A DNA stretch of 64,000 bases. It comes from an uncultured Clostridia bacterium (GTDB lineage Bacteria; Bacillota; Clostridia; TANB77; CAG-508). The notes below the pieces were generated by a model. It was not told where the DNA came from and made no database searches. It saw only the letters and a list, made by a program, of their open reading frames with translations. The stretch spans positions 124,001 through 188,000 of the forward strand of contig CAKPRG010000002.1 in NCBI GenBank assembly GCA_934182465.1, read 5' to 3'. This document shows, one piece after another, positions 53,231 to 60,971 of this stretch. The first letter of the stretch is position 1, and the number at the start of each line of letters is the position of its first letter. Position numbers and translations under genes: made by a program.

Positions 53231-54367
53231 GTGAAGAAGGTTGCAATATTAGCAAACGGAGGAGACGTTTCTGGTTTTAATGCAGTAATTCGTGCAATTG
53301 TTAAAACAGCAGAACAAAATAATGTAGAATGTTATGGTTTTATCGATGGATACAGAGGATTATTAAAAAATAATTATATTCGTTTAAGTAGTGCAGATAC
53401 AGCATCTGGAATTTTACAAAAAGGTGGATCAATTATTTCATCATCTACAAATGCTAATGTATTTCATTACAAAGTTGTTGGAGAAAATGGTGAAGTTGAA
53501 TATAAAGATTTATCAGATGTATGTGTTCAAAATGTTAAAGATGATGGATTTGATTGCTTATTTACATTAGGTGGAGATAGCACACAAAAATCTGCTAGAG
53601 ATTTTACTCTAAAAGGAATTAATGTAATAGGAGTACCAAAAACTATAGATAATGATGTTGCTTGTACAGATATAACTTTTGGATATAATACAGCAGTTTC
53701 AGTTGCAACTGAAGCATTAGATAGATTACACACTACTGCAGAAACTCATAATAGAATTATGGTATTAGAAGTAATGGGTAGAGAAGCTGGATGGATTGCT
53801 CTTGAGTCTGCTATTGCAGGTGGAGCAGATGTTGCACTTATTCCAGAAATTCCATACGATATAGAAAAAGCTGCAGAAGCTATAAAAAGAAGACAAGCAA
53901 TTGGTAAAAATTTTGCAATTGTTGTTGTTTCAGAAGGAGCTTTTCCAAAAGATGGAGAAATTTCAGTAGCAAACGAAAGAGATGGCGGAGAAGGTGTTAT
54001 CAATATTCAATTAGGTGGCGCTGGTGAAAAAGTAGCAAGAGAATTAGAAAAATTAACAGGATTAACAGCTAGATGCACAGTACTTGGATATATGCAAAGA
54101 GGTGGAACACCAACAGCTTATGACAGAGTATTATCTACAAAATATGGAGCAAAAGCAATGGAACTTGCACTTGAAGGTAAATTTAATGTTTTAACAGTAT
54201 TAAGAAATGGAAAATTAGATTGTGTTTCATTAGAAGATGTTGTTGGAAACAATAAAGAAATTGGTGCTGTTCAAGGTGGTACTGCTGAAAGTAACGTTAG
54301 AATCGTAACAATGGATCATGATTTAGTAAAAACAGCTAGAGATATTGGTATTTGCTTAGGAGACTAA
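53231..54367 (+). CDS. pfkA: 6-phosphofructokinase, PPi/ATP type with unusual nucleotide loop
   Basis: Starts with GTG at 53231, 5 nt after GGAGGGA. 378 residues. Motifs: NGGDVSGFNAVIR (9-21), LGGDSTQKS (113-121), catalytic D140 in PKTIDND (136-142), MGREAGW (182-188) and a terminal GGTPTAYDR. Lys at the PGTIDND glycine position is the mark of PPi-dependent or group III enzymes. The residue after GGD is Ser117 rather than Gly (ATP type) or Asp (PPi type), so donor preference cannot be read with certainty. It phosphorylates fructose-6-phosphate in glycolysis. Confidence 0.88.
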   Translation: MKKVAILANGGDVSGFNAVIRAIVKTAEQNNVECYGFIDGYRGLLKNNYIRLSSADTASGILQKGGSIISSSTNANVFHYKVVGENGEVEYKDLSDVCVQNVKDDGFDCLFTLGGDSTQKSARDFTLKGINVIGVPKTIDNDVACTDITFGYNTAVSVATEALDRLHTTAETHNRIMVLEVMGREAGWIALESAIAGGADVALIPEIPYDIEKAAEAIKRRQAIGKNFAIVVVSEGAFPKDGEISVANERDGGEGVINIQLGGAGEKVARELEKLTGLTARCTVLGYMQRGGTPTAYDRVLSTKYGAKAMELALEGKFNVLTVLRNGKLDCVSLEDVVGNNKEIGAVQGGTAESNVRIVTMDHDLVKTARDIGICLGD

Positions 54368-54376
54368 ATTTAAAAG

Positions 54377-54398
54377 CATAATGTCCACTTTTGTTCTT
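54377..54398. repeat. 22-bp dispersed repeat, copy B
   Basis: Exact reverse complement of 43285-43306; it contains CATAATGTCCACTTTT. Lies 9 nt after pfk. Confidence 0.6.
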
Positions 54399-54414
54399 AA
54401 CTTAAACTTAAAAG

Positions 54415-54443
54415 TTGACCTAAAATAAAATAGATGATAAAAT
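54415..54443 (+). promoter_or_regulatory. Promoter of the 43-aa membrane peptide
   Basis: TTGACC at 54415-54420 and TAAAAT at 54438-54443, spacing 17 bp, TGA before the -10. Confidence 0.5.
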
Positions 54444-54538
54444 ACTTACATACAAATATGATATAAATTAAGTTGGTACATAAATGAAAGCTTAAGTAGT
54501 TATGGAAATCACAAATAAAATGACAGGAGGAAAAAGGT

Positions 54539-54670
54539 ATGCTTATTTTTATTGAAGTAATGATTTTCTTTATAACAGCAGCCATCTTTGGCTGGGGAAA
54601 ATACCAAATTATAATGTTATTTGCTTTTTGGTTAGTAAACACAATTATCAAAATATTTAAAGGACATTAG
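54539..54670 (+). CDS. 43-aa hydrophobic peptide
   Basis: Encodes 43 residues starting MLIFIEVMIFFITAAIFGWG and ending IIKIFKGH. AGGAGG lies about 7 nt before the ATG, and a promoter and terminator flank the gene. It is two short hydrophobic stretches separated by GWGKYQ. Type I toxin-like peptides and small membrane regulators have this form; no antisense RNA was identified. Function unknown. Confidence 0.5.
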   Translation: MLIFIEVMIFFITAAIFGWGKYQIIMLFAFWLVNTIIKIFKGH

Positions 54671-54733
54671 CAAACAATAGGTTCTTTTGTACCAGAGCTT
54701 TAACGGATTTTTGATTTAGTGAGTACTAGAATT

Positions 54734-54776
54734 AAAAAGATGGATTTTACTAAAAGTAAAGTTCATCTTTTTTTGT
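54734..54776 (+). terminator. Terminator after the small peptide gene
   Basis: AAAAAGATG...CATCTTTTTTT with an inner TTTTACT / AGTAAA stem. Confidence 0.8.
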
Positions 54777-54837
54777 TTTCTTATGGAGTTATGGGGTGAC
54801 ATTATCACAAAATAATCACACATCTGTTTCCACTAGG

Positions 54838-54866
54838 TTGACATAAATAAACAAAGATGATATAAT
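54838..54866 (+). promoter_or_regulatory. Promoter A of the paralogous membrane-protein pair
   Basis: Consensus TTGACA at 54838-54843 and TATAAT at 54861-54866, spacing 17 bp, TGA before the -10. Confidence 0.8.
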
Positions 54867-54870
54867 TTCT

Positions 54871-54951
54871 AAGATTGATTTTTGAACTGTGTTGAAGTAA
54901 CTATTAACTAGTATTCAACTTTCATAAGCTAATTATGAAAGCAAAGCACGA
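54871..54951 (+). promoter_or_regulatory. 81-nt identical leader, copy A
   Basis: Identical base for base to 56054-56134. It contains stem 1 (GTTGAA / TTCAAC, 54891-54919) and stem 2 (CTTTCATAA / TTATGAAAG, 54919-54941, loop GCTAA), then CAAAGCACGA. Together with the promoter it forms a duplicated 5' regulatory cassette. Confidence 0.75.
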
Positions 54952-54968
54952 GAGGAAATGAATGGAAT

Positions 54969-55811
54969 ATGGGTAAAGAGAAATTTGATGTTCTTACAAG
55001 TGTAAACGCCGAGGAGAAGGCAATTTTTTATATGCCTTTTTTGAACTTTTTTATTGCAGGAGAAGGGAGTTTAAAAGATTCGGAGATATATTCTGCGAGA
55101 AAAAACATTCAGTTTATAGAATATAAAAATCTTAAAGAGGATGGCAAAAAAATTTTGGCAACATATGCTATCTTGTTATCACTGTCATTACTTATTTCAA
55201 TTATATTCAAAAACTACCTTTTTACAACAACAATTGTAGTAGTCGTATTCGATATAGTTAGAAAAAGAAGAACGGCCCGATATATTGCAGATGCATTTGT
55301 ATGGCTTGTAGATCAAAACTTAAGAAAACAGAGATCTTGGATAGGAGCTGCTTTAATGGCAATGCGGGCATACAAGAGGTTCGAAAGAGTCCCAAGTATA
55401 GAAGAAATCGAAAGAGAGAATCGATACTTTATTTCAGAAGATTCTGAAACCAAGTTGAACTTATCACAAGCAATAATACTGACAATATGTGGTATAACCA
55501 ATTATTTTAATCAGACAAAGGATATTATCATAATTATCGGACTGGCATTAGCTTTGTTGAGTACTACTGCATTATTAAAAGGACCATTGAACAAATTTTT
55601 TTATTGGTATATGACAGCTAAACCTACTAATAGACAGTTAGAGGTGGCTCGAGAGAGTTTAAAAGAATACGATAAAATGGTTGAGGAGCTTAGTAACCGT
55701 TCAGATTTAGAAATCTTCAAACCATTATCAGATGCACAAACAGTATCATGTTATGGAAGGATTTTTTCTGTTGAACCGGTATATGACTATTTCGATATAA
55801 AAATAAAATAA
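54969..55811 (+). CDS. Unknown two-TM protein, paralogue A
   Basis: 280 residues. Start motif KFDVLTSVNAEEKAIFYMP. Two TM helices at about 65-100 (SLSLLISIIFKNYLF; TTIVVVVFDIVR), then RSWIGAALMAMRAYKRF near 120, and a second hydrophobic hairpin at about 165-200. A paralogue is encoded at 56152-56979 with low overall identity but the same layout and motifs. Codon use is more GC-rich than in paralogue B. Not similar to any family I recognise. The ribosome site is weak (AGAGG 13 nt upstream). Confidence 0.6.
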   Translation: MGKEKFDVLTSVNAEEKAIFYMPFLNFFIAGEGSLKDSEIYSARKNIQFIEYKNLKEDGKKILATYAILLSLSLLISIIFKNYLFTTTIVVVVFDIVRKRRTARYIADAFVWLVDQNLRKQRSWIGAALMAMRAYKRFERVPSIEEIERENRYFISEDSETKLNLSQAIILTICGITNYFNQTKDIIIIIGLALALLSTTALLKGPLNKFFYWYMTAKPTNRQLEVARESLKEYDKMVEELSNRSDLEIFKPLSDAQTVSCYGRIFSVEPVYDYFDIKIK

Positions 55812-55858
55812 AAGTTATAAACAGTAACAAAAACAATTCCGTTCAAAATCAATTTAAT

Positions 55859-55893
55859 AAAAGCCGTAGATATTAGTACTACGGCTTTTTTCC
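55859..55893 (+). terminator. Terminator after paralogue A
   Basis: AAAAGCCGTAG / CTACGGCTTTTTT stem followed by a T-run. Confidence 0.88.
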
Positions 55894-56020
55894 TTTTTTA
55901 TAAATATTATAAATAACAAATTTATTCTATAAAAATTATAAATTTGAGATACAAGAAATTTGTGAAAATACAGCAAAACTAGAAAAAACTACAAAACTAA
56001 TAACACATATCTTTTGTTGG

Positions 56021-56049
56021 TTGACATAAATACATAGAGATGATATAAT
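56021..56049 (+). promoter_or_regulatory. Promoter B of the paralogous membrane-protein pair
   Basis: TTGACA at 56021-56026 and TATAAT at 56044-56049, spacing 17 bp. Same layout as promoter A with a few spacer changes. Confidence 0.8.
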
Positions 56050-56053
56050 TTTT

Positions 56054-56134
56054 AAGATTGATTTTTGAACTGTGTTGAAGTAACTATTAACTAGTATTCA
56101 ACTTTCATAAGCTAATTATGAAAGCAAAGCACGA
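56054..56134 (+). promoter_or_regulatory. 81-nt identical leader, copy B
   Basis: Identical to 54871-54951, with both stems intact. The sequence upstream of the -35 and downstream of the leader is not conserved, so identity is confined to promoter plus leader. Confidence 0.75.
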
Positions 56135-56151
56135 AAAGAGGATGAAAACAA

Positions 56152-56979
56152 ATGGAAAACAAGTTTGATGTAATGGCAACAGTTAAAGGAGAAGAAAAAA
56201 CAATATTTTTTATGCCACAGGGTAACAATAAAATTGCAGCTAAAGCTGTTTTAAAAAATAATCTAATTTGCAGTAGTATGACAAATTTATCATATATAAA
56301 ATATGAATATTTAGATATGACTAATATAATATATGCAATTTGGATATTGTTAGGAGCTTTTTGTTCTAGTTTAGCGAAAAATTATATGTTCTTATTAGGT
56401 GCTATTTGTATTGCAATGTACGATATTATAACAAAAAGAATAATAGCAAAATATTTTTCAAATGTTTATTTATGGAAAAAAGATCCTTTTTTACAAAAAC
56501 AGAAAGATTGGATAGGAGCTGCTATTATGACAATTAAGGCTTACCAAAGATATGGTAGAATTCCTACTGAAAAAGAAGTGAGCAAAGAAAGTAGATTTTA
56601 TTGTTGTGAAAACGAGGGAACACTTATACATTTGGCAATGACAATAGCTATAATAATTGGAATAATTGTTGAGGCTTTTTATCGTATAGATAGCTTTTTT
56701 GTACTGAGTATTCCAGGTGTATGTATTATGTTTCTAATATACTACATATTAAATTACTTTTTGGGTCAGTTCTTGAGTGGATATAAAATAGGATTACCTA
56801 ATAGTGATCAAATAGACGTTGCAATAGAAGCTTTAAAAAAATATGATGCAATGTTTGAAAAAAATTGCCAAAATTGTGACAATAATTGGAAGATAAATGC
56901 GGGGAATAGTTTTGACAAATGTTACGATATTGTATTTTTAGTAGAAGTAAACAAGATAAGAGGGAGAAAAAACAAATAA
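56152..56979 (+). CDS. Unknown two-TM protein, paralogue B
   Basis: 275 residues. KFDVMATVKGEEKTIFFMP at the start, hydrophobic hairpin at about 60-95 (IIYAIWILLGAFC; MFLLGAICIAMYDII), KDWIGAAIMTIKAYQRYGRI near 118, RFYCCENEG, and a second hydrophobic hairpin at about 160-205. These align in order with paralogue A. Both carry W-I-G-A-A-x-M-x-x-x-A-Y-x-R. Codon use matches the AT-rich surroundings. Function unknown. Confidence 0.6.
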   Translation: MENKFDVMATVKGEEKTIFFMPQGNNKIAAKAVLKNNLICSSMTNLSYIKYEYLDMTNIIYAIWILLGAFCSSLAKNYMFLLGAICIAMYDIITKRIIAKYFSNVYLWKKDPFLQKQKDWIGAAIMTIKAYQRYGRIPTEKEVSKESRFYCCENEGTLIHLAMTIAIIIGIIVEAFYRIDSFFVLSIPGVCIMFLIYYILNYFLGQFLSGYKIGLPNSDQIDVAIEALKKYDAMFEKNCQNCDNNWKINAGNSFDKCYDIVFLVEVNKIRGRKNK

Positions 56980-57027
56980 ATTGAATAAGCATCAACAACT
57001 TCGTTCGAAAAATCAATCCTTTTACGA

Positions 57028-57068
57028 TAAAGACTGTAGATAATTTAATCTGCAGTCTTTGTTGTTTT
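57028..57068 (+). terminator. Terminator after paralogue B
   Basis: AAAGACTG / CAGTCTTT stem with AGAT / ATCT inner pairing, then a T-rich tail. Confidence 0.75.
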
Positions 57069-57195
57069 TAACTGTATGAATTATGTGTTATTATATAAAT
57101 ATAAAATATATATTTTTCAAAAAATGTGTCATATATTTGAACTTACACCAAAAAAAGCTAAAAACACCAAAAAAGCTAAAAACTCAAAAAAGGAC

Positions 57196-57223
57196 TTGCA
57201 ATTCTAAGAAATTGTGATATAAT
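57196..57223 (+). promoter_or_regulatory. Promoter of tig
   Basis: TTGCAA at 57196-57201 and TATAAT at 57218-57223, 16-bp spacing, TGTGA before the -10. Confidence 0.6.
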
Positions 57224-57265
57224 AAAGAAACTATTGTGTAGAAGAGAAAAATTGGAGGAATTAAA

Positions 57266-58693
57266 ATGAGTGTAAAAGTTGAAAAGACAGAAAACAAAAA
57301 TGAATTAAAATTAGAATTTACAGTAGAAGCAAAAGTATTTGATGCTGGAATAAAAAAAGTATTTGAAAAAAATGCTAAATATTTCAATATTCCAGGATTC
57401 AGAAAAGGAAAAGCACCAATGAATATTGTTGAAAAATTTTATGGAGATGAAATTTTTTACGAAGATGCTTTCAACGAAGTAGTTCCAGAAGTTTATGATG
57501 CTGCAATAAAAGAAGAAAAATTAGATGTAGTTAGTAGACCAGATATCCAAGTTACTCAAATTGGAAAAGGTAAAGATTTAATTTTTACAGCAGTTGTTCA
57601 AACAAAACCAGATGTAAAATTAGGAAAATATAAAGGTGTAGAACTAGAAAAAATAGAATATACAGTAACAGAAGATTCAATCGAACATGAATTAAATCAA
57701 ATGGCAGAAAGAAATGCTAGAATGGTAACTGTAACAGATAGAGCAGCAGAAAAAGGAGATACAGCAGTAATCGATTTTGTTGGAACAGTTGATGGAGTTG
57801 AATTTGAAGGTGGAAAAGCTGAAAATCACGAATTAGAATTAGGAAGTGGATCTTTTATTCCAGGATTTGAAGATCAAGTTATTGGAATGAAAGCAGAAGA
57901 AAAGAAAGATGTTAAAGTTAAATTTCCAGAAGAATACTTCTCTAAAGAATTAGCTGGAAAAGATGCTGTTTTTGCAGTAACTGTACATGAAATTAAGAAA
58001 AAAGAATTACCAAAATTAGATGATGAATTTGCAAAAGATGTTAGTGAATTTGATTCATTAAAAGAATTAAAAGCAGATATCAAATCAAAACAAGAAAAAG
58101 ATAATGAATTAAAAGTAAAATCAGAAACAGAAGAAGCTGCTGTTAAAGCTGTTACAGACTTAGCAGAAGTAGAAATTCCATCAGGAATGGTAGAAATCGA
58201 ATTAGACAATATGGTAGAAGATATGAATAGAAGATTATCTTACCAAGGTGTTTCTTTTGAACAATACTTAAATATGATTGGAAAAACAATGGCAGACTTC
58301 AGAAAAGAAAGTGAAGAATCTGCAAAATCTTCTGTAAAAATGAGATTAGTATTAGAAGCTATATACAAAGATGCTAAATTATCAGTTGAAGAATCTGAAA
58401 TTGATAGCAAAATCAAAGAATTAGCAGAAGCTTATGGTAGAAAAGAAGATGAATTAAAAACTAATGAAGAATTAGTTAAAAATATCAAAAACAGCTTAGA
58501 AACAGAAAAAGCTATAAACTATGTTGTTGAAAATGCAAAATTAACAAAAGCTACAGCTAAAAAAGCAGAAAAAACAACTAAAACTGCAAAAGCAAGTAAA
58601 GAAGAAAAAACTACAAAAACAACTAAGGCTGAAAAAGTAGAAAAAGAAGAAAAAGCTGAAAAGAAAACTACAACAAAAAAATCTACTAAATAA
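57266..58693 (+). CDS. tig: Trigger factor
   Basis: 475 residues. Ribosome-docking motif GFRKGKAP at 44-51, FKBP-type domain at about 150-245 (GDTAVIDFVGTVDGVEFEGG), then the SurA-like helical arms. Residues after about 430 form a Lys/Thr/Ala/Glu-rich tail of some 45 residues absent from many homologues. It binds nascent chains at the ribosome exit tunnel. It lies before clpP and clpX, the usual order, but each has its own signals here. Confidence 0.96.
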   Translation: MSVKVEKTENKNELKLEFTVEAKVFDAGIKKVFEKNAKYFNIPGFRKGKAPMNIVEKFYGDEIFYEDAFNEVVPEVYDAAIKEEKLDVVSRPDIQVTQIGKGKDLIFTAVVQTKPDVKLGKYKGVELEKIEYTVTEDSIEHELNQMAERNARMVTVTDRAAEKGDTAVIDFVGTVDGVEFEGGKAENHELELGSGSFIPGFEDQVIGMKAEEKKDVKVKFPEEYFSKELAGKDAVFAVTVHEIKKKELPKLDDEFAKDVSEFDSLKELKADIKSKQEKDNELKVKSETEEAAVKAVTDLAEVEIPSGMVEIELDNMVEDMNRRLSYQGVSFEQYLNMIGKTMADFRKESEESAKSSVKMRLVLEAIYKDAKLSVEESEIDSKIKELAEAYGRKEDELKTNEELVKNIKNSLETEKAINYVVENAKLTKATAKKAEKTTKTAKASKEEKTTKTTKAEKVEKEEKAEKKTTTKKSTK

Positions 58694-58732
58694 TTATTTT
58701 AATTAGCTATATATTTGGAATATGTATAGAAT

Positions 58733-58776
58733 GGGGAGTCTATTATTATTAATAAATGGACTCTCTTTGTTTTTGT
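58733..58776 (+). terminator. Terminator after tig
   Basis: GGGGAGTC / GACTCTC stem followed by TTTGTTTTTG. Confidence 0.65.
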
Positions 58777-58907
58777 AATTATTATAATCTCTACTTTGTA
58801 TTTTTATATAAAATAACAATGAATTTTAAATAAGAATATATAAATTTTTAAAATACAAAATTGTAGCAAAATGTCAAATAATATAACTAAAAATAATTAT
58901 AAAACAC

Positions 58908-58936
58908 TTGAAAAAAAGAATATTATATTATATAGT
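58908..58936 (+). promoter_or_regulatory. Promoter of clpP
   Basis: TTGAAA at 58908-58913 and TATAGT at 58931-58936, spacing 17 bp. I see no CtsR-type direct repeat. Confidence 0.5.
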
Positions 58937-58992
58937 ATGTTGTATTGAAAGATAAGAATAAATTATAAAATTAATATATTAGGAGGTTTATT

Positions 58993-59601
58993 ATGATAGA
59001 TAATAGTTTAGTACCTTATGTTGTTGAACAAACAAGTAAAGGTGAAAGAAGTTACGATATTTTTTCAAGATTATTAAAAGATAGAATTATATTTTTAGCA
59101 GAGGATGTAAATCCAACATCAGCAAGCTTAGTAGTAGCACAAATGTTATTTTTAGAGTCAGAAGATCCAGACAGAGAAATTAGTTTATATATTAATAGTC
59201 CAGGTGGTTCTATTACTGATGGAATGGCTATTGTAGATACAATGAATTATATAAAATGTCCAGTAACTACAATTTGTGTAGGAATGGCAGCAAGTATGGG
59301 AGCTGTACTTTTAACATCTGGCACTAAAGGAAAGAGATTTGCAACTCCTAATGCAGAAATTTTAATACATCAACCATTAATCGGTGGTGGAGGAATTTCT
59401 GGTCAAACAACAGAAATAAAGATTCATGCTGATCATATGGTAAAAACAAGAGAAAAATTAAACAAATTATTAAGTGAAAGAACAGGCCAAAGTTTAGAAG
59501 TAATCGAAAGAGATACAGAAAGAGATAACTACATGACAGCAGAAGAAGCTTTAAAATATGGCTTAATCGATGGAATTCTAGATAGTAGAAAATCTAATTA
59601 A
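58993..59601 (+). CDS. clpP: ATP-dependent Clp protease proteolytic subunit
   Basis: 202 residues. Catalytic S101 in VGMAASMGA, H126 in ILIHQP, and the acidic partner at about D174 (VIERDTERD). INSPGGSITDGMAI forms the substrate-binding loop. It assembles into the double-heptamer chamber fed by ClpX, whose gene follows after 56 nt. AGGAGG 7 nt upstream fixes the start. Confidence 0.97.
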   Translation: MIDNSLVPYVVEQTSKGERSYDIFSRLLKDRIIFLAEDVNPTSASLVVAQMLFLESEDPDREISLYINSPGGSITDGMAIVDTMNYIKCPVTTICVGMAASMGAVLLTSGTKGKRFATPNAEILIHQPLIGGGGISGQTTEIKIHADHMVKTREKLNKLLSERTGQSLEVIERDTERDNYMTAEEALKYGLIDGILDSRKSN

Positions 59602-59617
59602 AATATAAATTTATTAG

Positions 59618-59657
59618 AAAGGAGAAATACTAGAATACTACTAGTATTGTAAAGAAT
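59618..59657 (+). promoter_or_regulatory. clpX ribosome site separated from its start by a hairpin
   Basis: AAAGGAG at 59618-59624 is 33 nt from ATG 59658. Between them AATACTAG (59626-59633) and CTAGTATT (59641-59648) form a perfect 8-bp stem. If folded, it removes 23 nt and leaves an effective spacing of about 10 nt. A weak AAAG lies 3 nt before the ATG. Confidence 0.6.
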
Positions 59658-60956
59658 ATGGCTAAAAATTCTGAAAAGAATGTTAAATGTTCTTTTTGTG
59701 GAAAACCACAAGAAGCTGTTAAAAAGATAATTGCTGGACCAGGGGTATTTATTTGTGATGAATGTATAACTCTTTGTCAAGATATTATGGAAGAAGAAAA
59801 ATATGATGAAGAAATAGCAGAAGAAAATTTAGAAATTCCTACACCAGCCGAAATAAAGAAAATTTTAGATGAATATGTTATAGGTCAAGAAGAAGCTAAA
59901 AAAACACTTTCTGTAGCTGTATATAATCATTACAAAAGAATTAACAATTTAGAATATATGAATGATGTCGAAATTCAGAAAAGTAATATTCTTTTATTAG
60001 GTCCAACTGGATGTGGTAAAACTTTACTTGCTCAAACTTTAGCTAAAGTACTTAATGTTCCATTTGCAATAGCAGATGCAACAACACTTACAGAAGCAGG
60101 TTATGTTGGTGAAGATGTTGAAAATATCTTGTTGAAATTAATTCAAGCTGCTAATTTTGATGTTGAAAGAGCAGAAAGAGGAATTATATATATAGATGAA
60201 ATAGATAAAATATCAAGAAAGTCAGAAAATCCATCAATAACAAGAGATGTAAGTGGTGAAGGTGTACAACAAGCTTTATTAAAAATAATAGAAGGAACAG
60301 TTGCTTCTGTACCACCACAAGGTGGTAGAAAACATCCACATCAAGAGTTTATACAAATTGATACATCAAATATATTGTTTATTTGTGGTGGAGCTTTTGA
60401 AGGATTAGATTCTATTATAAAAGATAGAGTTGGTAAAAAGTCAATTGGATTTGGTGCTCAAATTGAAAGCAAAAAAGAAATCGATAGAACAGCAATATTA
60501 AAACAATTATTACCACAAGATTTATTGAAATTTGGTTTAATACCAGAATTTGTAGGAAGATTACCAATTATAGCAACACTTGAAGGTTTAACAAAGGAAG
60601 CCTTAATTGAAATTGTTACAAAACCAAAAAATGCTTTAGTAAAACAATACAAAAAATTAGTAGAATTAGATGGGGTTGAATTAGAATTTGAACCAGAAGC
60701 ACTAGAATTAATTGTAGATAAAGCAATAGAAAGAAATACAGGTGCAAGAGGTCTAAGATCTATTATTGAAGAAATAATGAGAGATGTAATGTACGATATT
60801 CCTTCAAATCCTAAAATTGCAAAATGTATTATCACAAAAGAAACTGTTGCTGATAAAGTAGCTCCAAAAATAGTTATAGATGAAAATAAAAGAAAAGAAC
60901 CAATAAAAGCAAAAAGAAAGCAAAAAAACACACCAAGGAATCAAGAAACAGCTTAA
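59658..60956 (+). CDS. clpX: ClpX ATPase subunit
   Basis: 432 residues. N-terminal zinc domain with C11-x-x-C14 and C33-x-x-C36, Walker A GPTGCGKT (115-122), Walker B IIYIDEIDKI, the pore loop GYVGEDVE, IGF-type loop FGAQIES and sensor 2 RNTGARGLRSIIEE. It unfolds tagged proteins and threads them into ClpP. The C-terminal tail is basic (KEPIKAKRKQKN). The start has the hairpin-separated ribosome site described separately. Confidence 0.97.
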   Translation: MAKNSEKNVKCSFCGKPQEAVKKIIAGPGVFICDECITLCQDIMEEEKYDEEIAEENLEIPTPAEIKKILDEYVIGQEEAKKTLSVAVYNHYKRINNLEYMNDVEIQKSNILLLGPTGCGKTLLAQTLAKVLNVPFAIADATTLTEAGYVGEDVENILLKLIQAANFDVERAERGIIYIDEIDKISRKSENPSITRDVSGEGVQQALLKIIEGTVASVPPQGGRKHPHQEFIQIDTSNILFICGGAFEGLDSIIKDRVGKKSIGFGAQIESKKEIDRTAILKQLLPQDLLKFGLIPEFVGRLPIIATLEGLTKEALIEIVTKPKNALVKQYKKLVELDGVELEFEPEALELIVDKAIERNTGARGLRSIIEEIMRDVMYDIPSNPKIAKCIITKETVADKVAPKIVIDENKRKEPIKAKRKQKNTPRNQETA

Positions 60957-60971
60957 AAAGTAGGAGTAGTT

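Noticed and set aside
60458..60931. 157-aa minus-strand open frame inside clpX
   Set aside because: clpX is intact on the other strand with all motifs; this is a shadow of AT-rich coding sequence.
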